DNA of 64,000 nucleotides from Leptospira dzoumogneensis (lineage in GTDB: Bacteria > Spirochaetota > Leptospiria > Leptospirales > Leptospiraceae): contig NZ_RQHS01000018.1 in assembly GCF_004770895.1 (NCBI RefSeq), forward strand, positions 1 through 64,000. The letters run 5' to 3'. The translations under genes and the position numbers were made by a program. Below, one piece after another: positions 63,252-64,000 of this stretch (the stretch's first letter is position 1; each line of letters begins with the position of its first letter). The notes beneath the pieces are model-generated. The model was not told the DNA's origin, did not search any database, and saw only the letters and a program-made list of their open reading frames with translations.

Positions 63252-64000
63252 ATGAACACTAAGGCTAAAATTCTGATCGTTGACGATAGGCCGGAAAACC
63301 TTCTTGCGCTGGAAACGGTTCTCAAAGATCTGGATGTGGATCTGATCCGTGCATTGAGCGGGAATGAAGCATTAAAGGCTACATTACATCATGATTTTGC
63401 TTTGGCTTTACTGGATATCCAAATGCCGGAAATGGACGGATATGAACTTGCTACCATTCTAAGAGAAGAAGAGAAGACTGCAAGGCTTCCTTTTATTTTT
63501 ATCTCCGCAGTTTATACGGATAATATGAACGTATTTAAGGGTTATGAAAGAGGCGCATTCAGCTTTATCACAAAACCTTTCGAACCTCAGATATTGAGGA
63601 ATAAGGTGAAATTTTTTGTAGAGAAACATATGCAGGAGATCTCTCTACAGAACCTAAATCAGGACCTCCTAAAGAAGAATGAAGAATTGGAAAGCGCAAA
63701 CAAGGAACTGGATGCATTCTGCTATTCCGTTTCTCACGATCTTAGAGGACCATTACGTGCTATCGAAGGTTTTGCTAAAATTCTCCAGGAAGATTATACG
63801 AAGGATCTGGATGATGAGGCAAAACGGATCCTGGGAGTGATCGTTGGAAGCACTCTAAAGATGGACAAGCTGATCGATAGTTTACTTCTGCTTTCCAGAA
63901 TGGGGAAGAAGGAAATTACAAAAACTATAGTGAATGTTTCGGAACTTGTGCAACATATTCTCTACGAACTACAAGTGGAAACACAAAATGGAAAAACCAA
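63252..64000 (+). CDS. Response regulator-histidine kinase, 3' end outside window
   Basis: Open from ATG 63252 to the window end (249 codons seen). An N-terminal receiver begins AKILIVDDRPENLLALETVL and has phospho-Asp in ALLDIQMPEMDGYEL and Lys in AFSFITKPFEP. A short coiled coil leads to a HisKA domain, CYSVSHDLRGPLRAIEGFA. The ATPase domain lies beyond the window. It starts 4 bp after the hybrid kinase and probably receives phosphate from it. Confidence 0.9.
   Translation, partial: MNTKAKILIVDDRPENLLALETVLKDLDVDLIRALSGNEALKATLHHDFALALLDIQMPEMDGYELATILREEEKTARLPFIFISAVYTDNMNVFKGYERGAFSFITKPFEPQILRNKVKFFVEKHMQEISLQNLNQDLLKKNEELESANKELDAFCYSVSHDLRGPLRAIEGFAKILQEDYTKDLDDEAKRILGVIVGSTLKMDKLIDSLLLLSRMGKKEITKTIVNVSELVQHILYELQVETQNGKT

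Overview
The window looks like a chromosomal segment of a Leptospira-type spirochaete. The grounds are a GC content near 40 percent, many lipoproteins with relaxed spirochaetal lipoboxes, and a characteristic mix of Rhs proteins, 7TM-DISM/AraC regulators, FG-GAP lipoproteins, CheB/CheR-linked hybrid kinases and membrane-bound class III cyclases. Genus and subclade are inferred from gene content, not from a marker gene, and no rRNA or tRNA was seen. No transposase, integrase, phage gene or CRISPR array was found.

Region 1 (1-6730) is a polymorphic-toxin locus. A very large Rhs protein, cut by the window start, ends in a variable tip carrying hydrophobic helices and a small C-terminal toxin-like domain. 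It is followed by four small intact genes that look like immunity genes. Between and after them lie short, startless, partly frameshifted reading frames that read like the last residues of other toxin tips, so the locus appears to be a graveyard of displaced toxin-immunity modules.

Region 2 (6.7-13.9 kb) holds an outer-membrane protein, a lipoprotein and a sulfur operon (persulfide dioxygenase-like MBL, two YeeE/YedE halves, a TauE/SafE permease). Divergent from the operon is a class III nucleotide cyclase, followed by an AraC regulator and a methyltransferase. A 15-bp element occurs twice, inverted, between the sulfur operon and the cyclase, and a third time at the start of the AraC gene.

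Region 3 (14-37 kb) carries an MgtA-type P-type ATPase, a GH5 lipoprotein, an MDR oxidoreductase/VOC pair, a PLC/P1-nuclease-like secreted protein, a CPA1 antiporter, a three-gene RND efflux operon with a divergent membrane AraC regulator, an MBL lipoprotein, an FG-GAP protein, a secreted LNS2/lipin-like protein and an LprI-like protein.

Region 4 (37-44.2 kb) holds an ammonium transporter fused to a SpoIIE-type phosphatase, a small membrane protein, an APH-fold kinase overlapping a glycerol-3-phosphate dehydrogenase, and a thiolase with a MarR regulator. The thiolase and MarR genes each have the same palindrome 12 bp upstream of the start codon.

Region 5 (44.2-50.3 kb) is a nitric-oxide reductase island: a Crp/Fnr regulator without Fe-S cysteines, a perfect FNR-type box, a hairpin plus T-run in the norC leader, a di-haem NorC, NorB, NorQ, NorD and a membrane-anchored cytochrome c'-like protein. 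No nitrite reductase is present here, so NO detoxification or respiration of external NO is the likely job.

Region 6 (50.3-64 kb) contains an ArsR/SRPBCC pair with palindromic operators, a DUF1993 protein, two surface lipoproteins (one an FG-GAP paralogue of the protein at 33 kb), an enoyl-CoA hydratase, an SDR and a second ArsR regulator. It ends in a signalling operon: CheR, receiver-less CheB, a three-receiver hybrid kinase, and a response regulator-kinase cut by the window end. A degenerate intergenic repeat of about 95 bp occurs three times (19.2, 37.2 and 51.3 kb).
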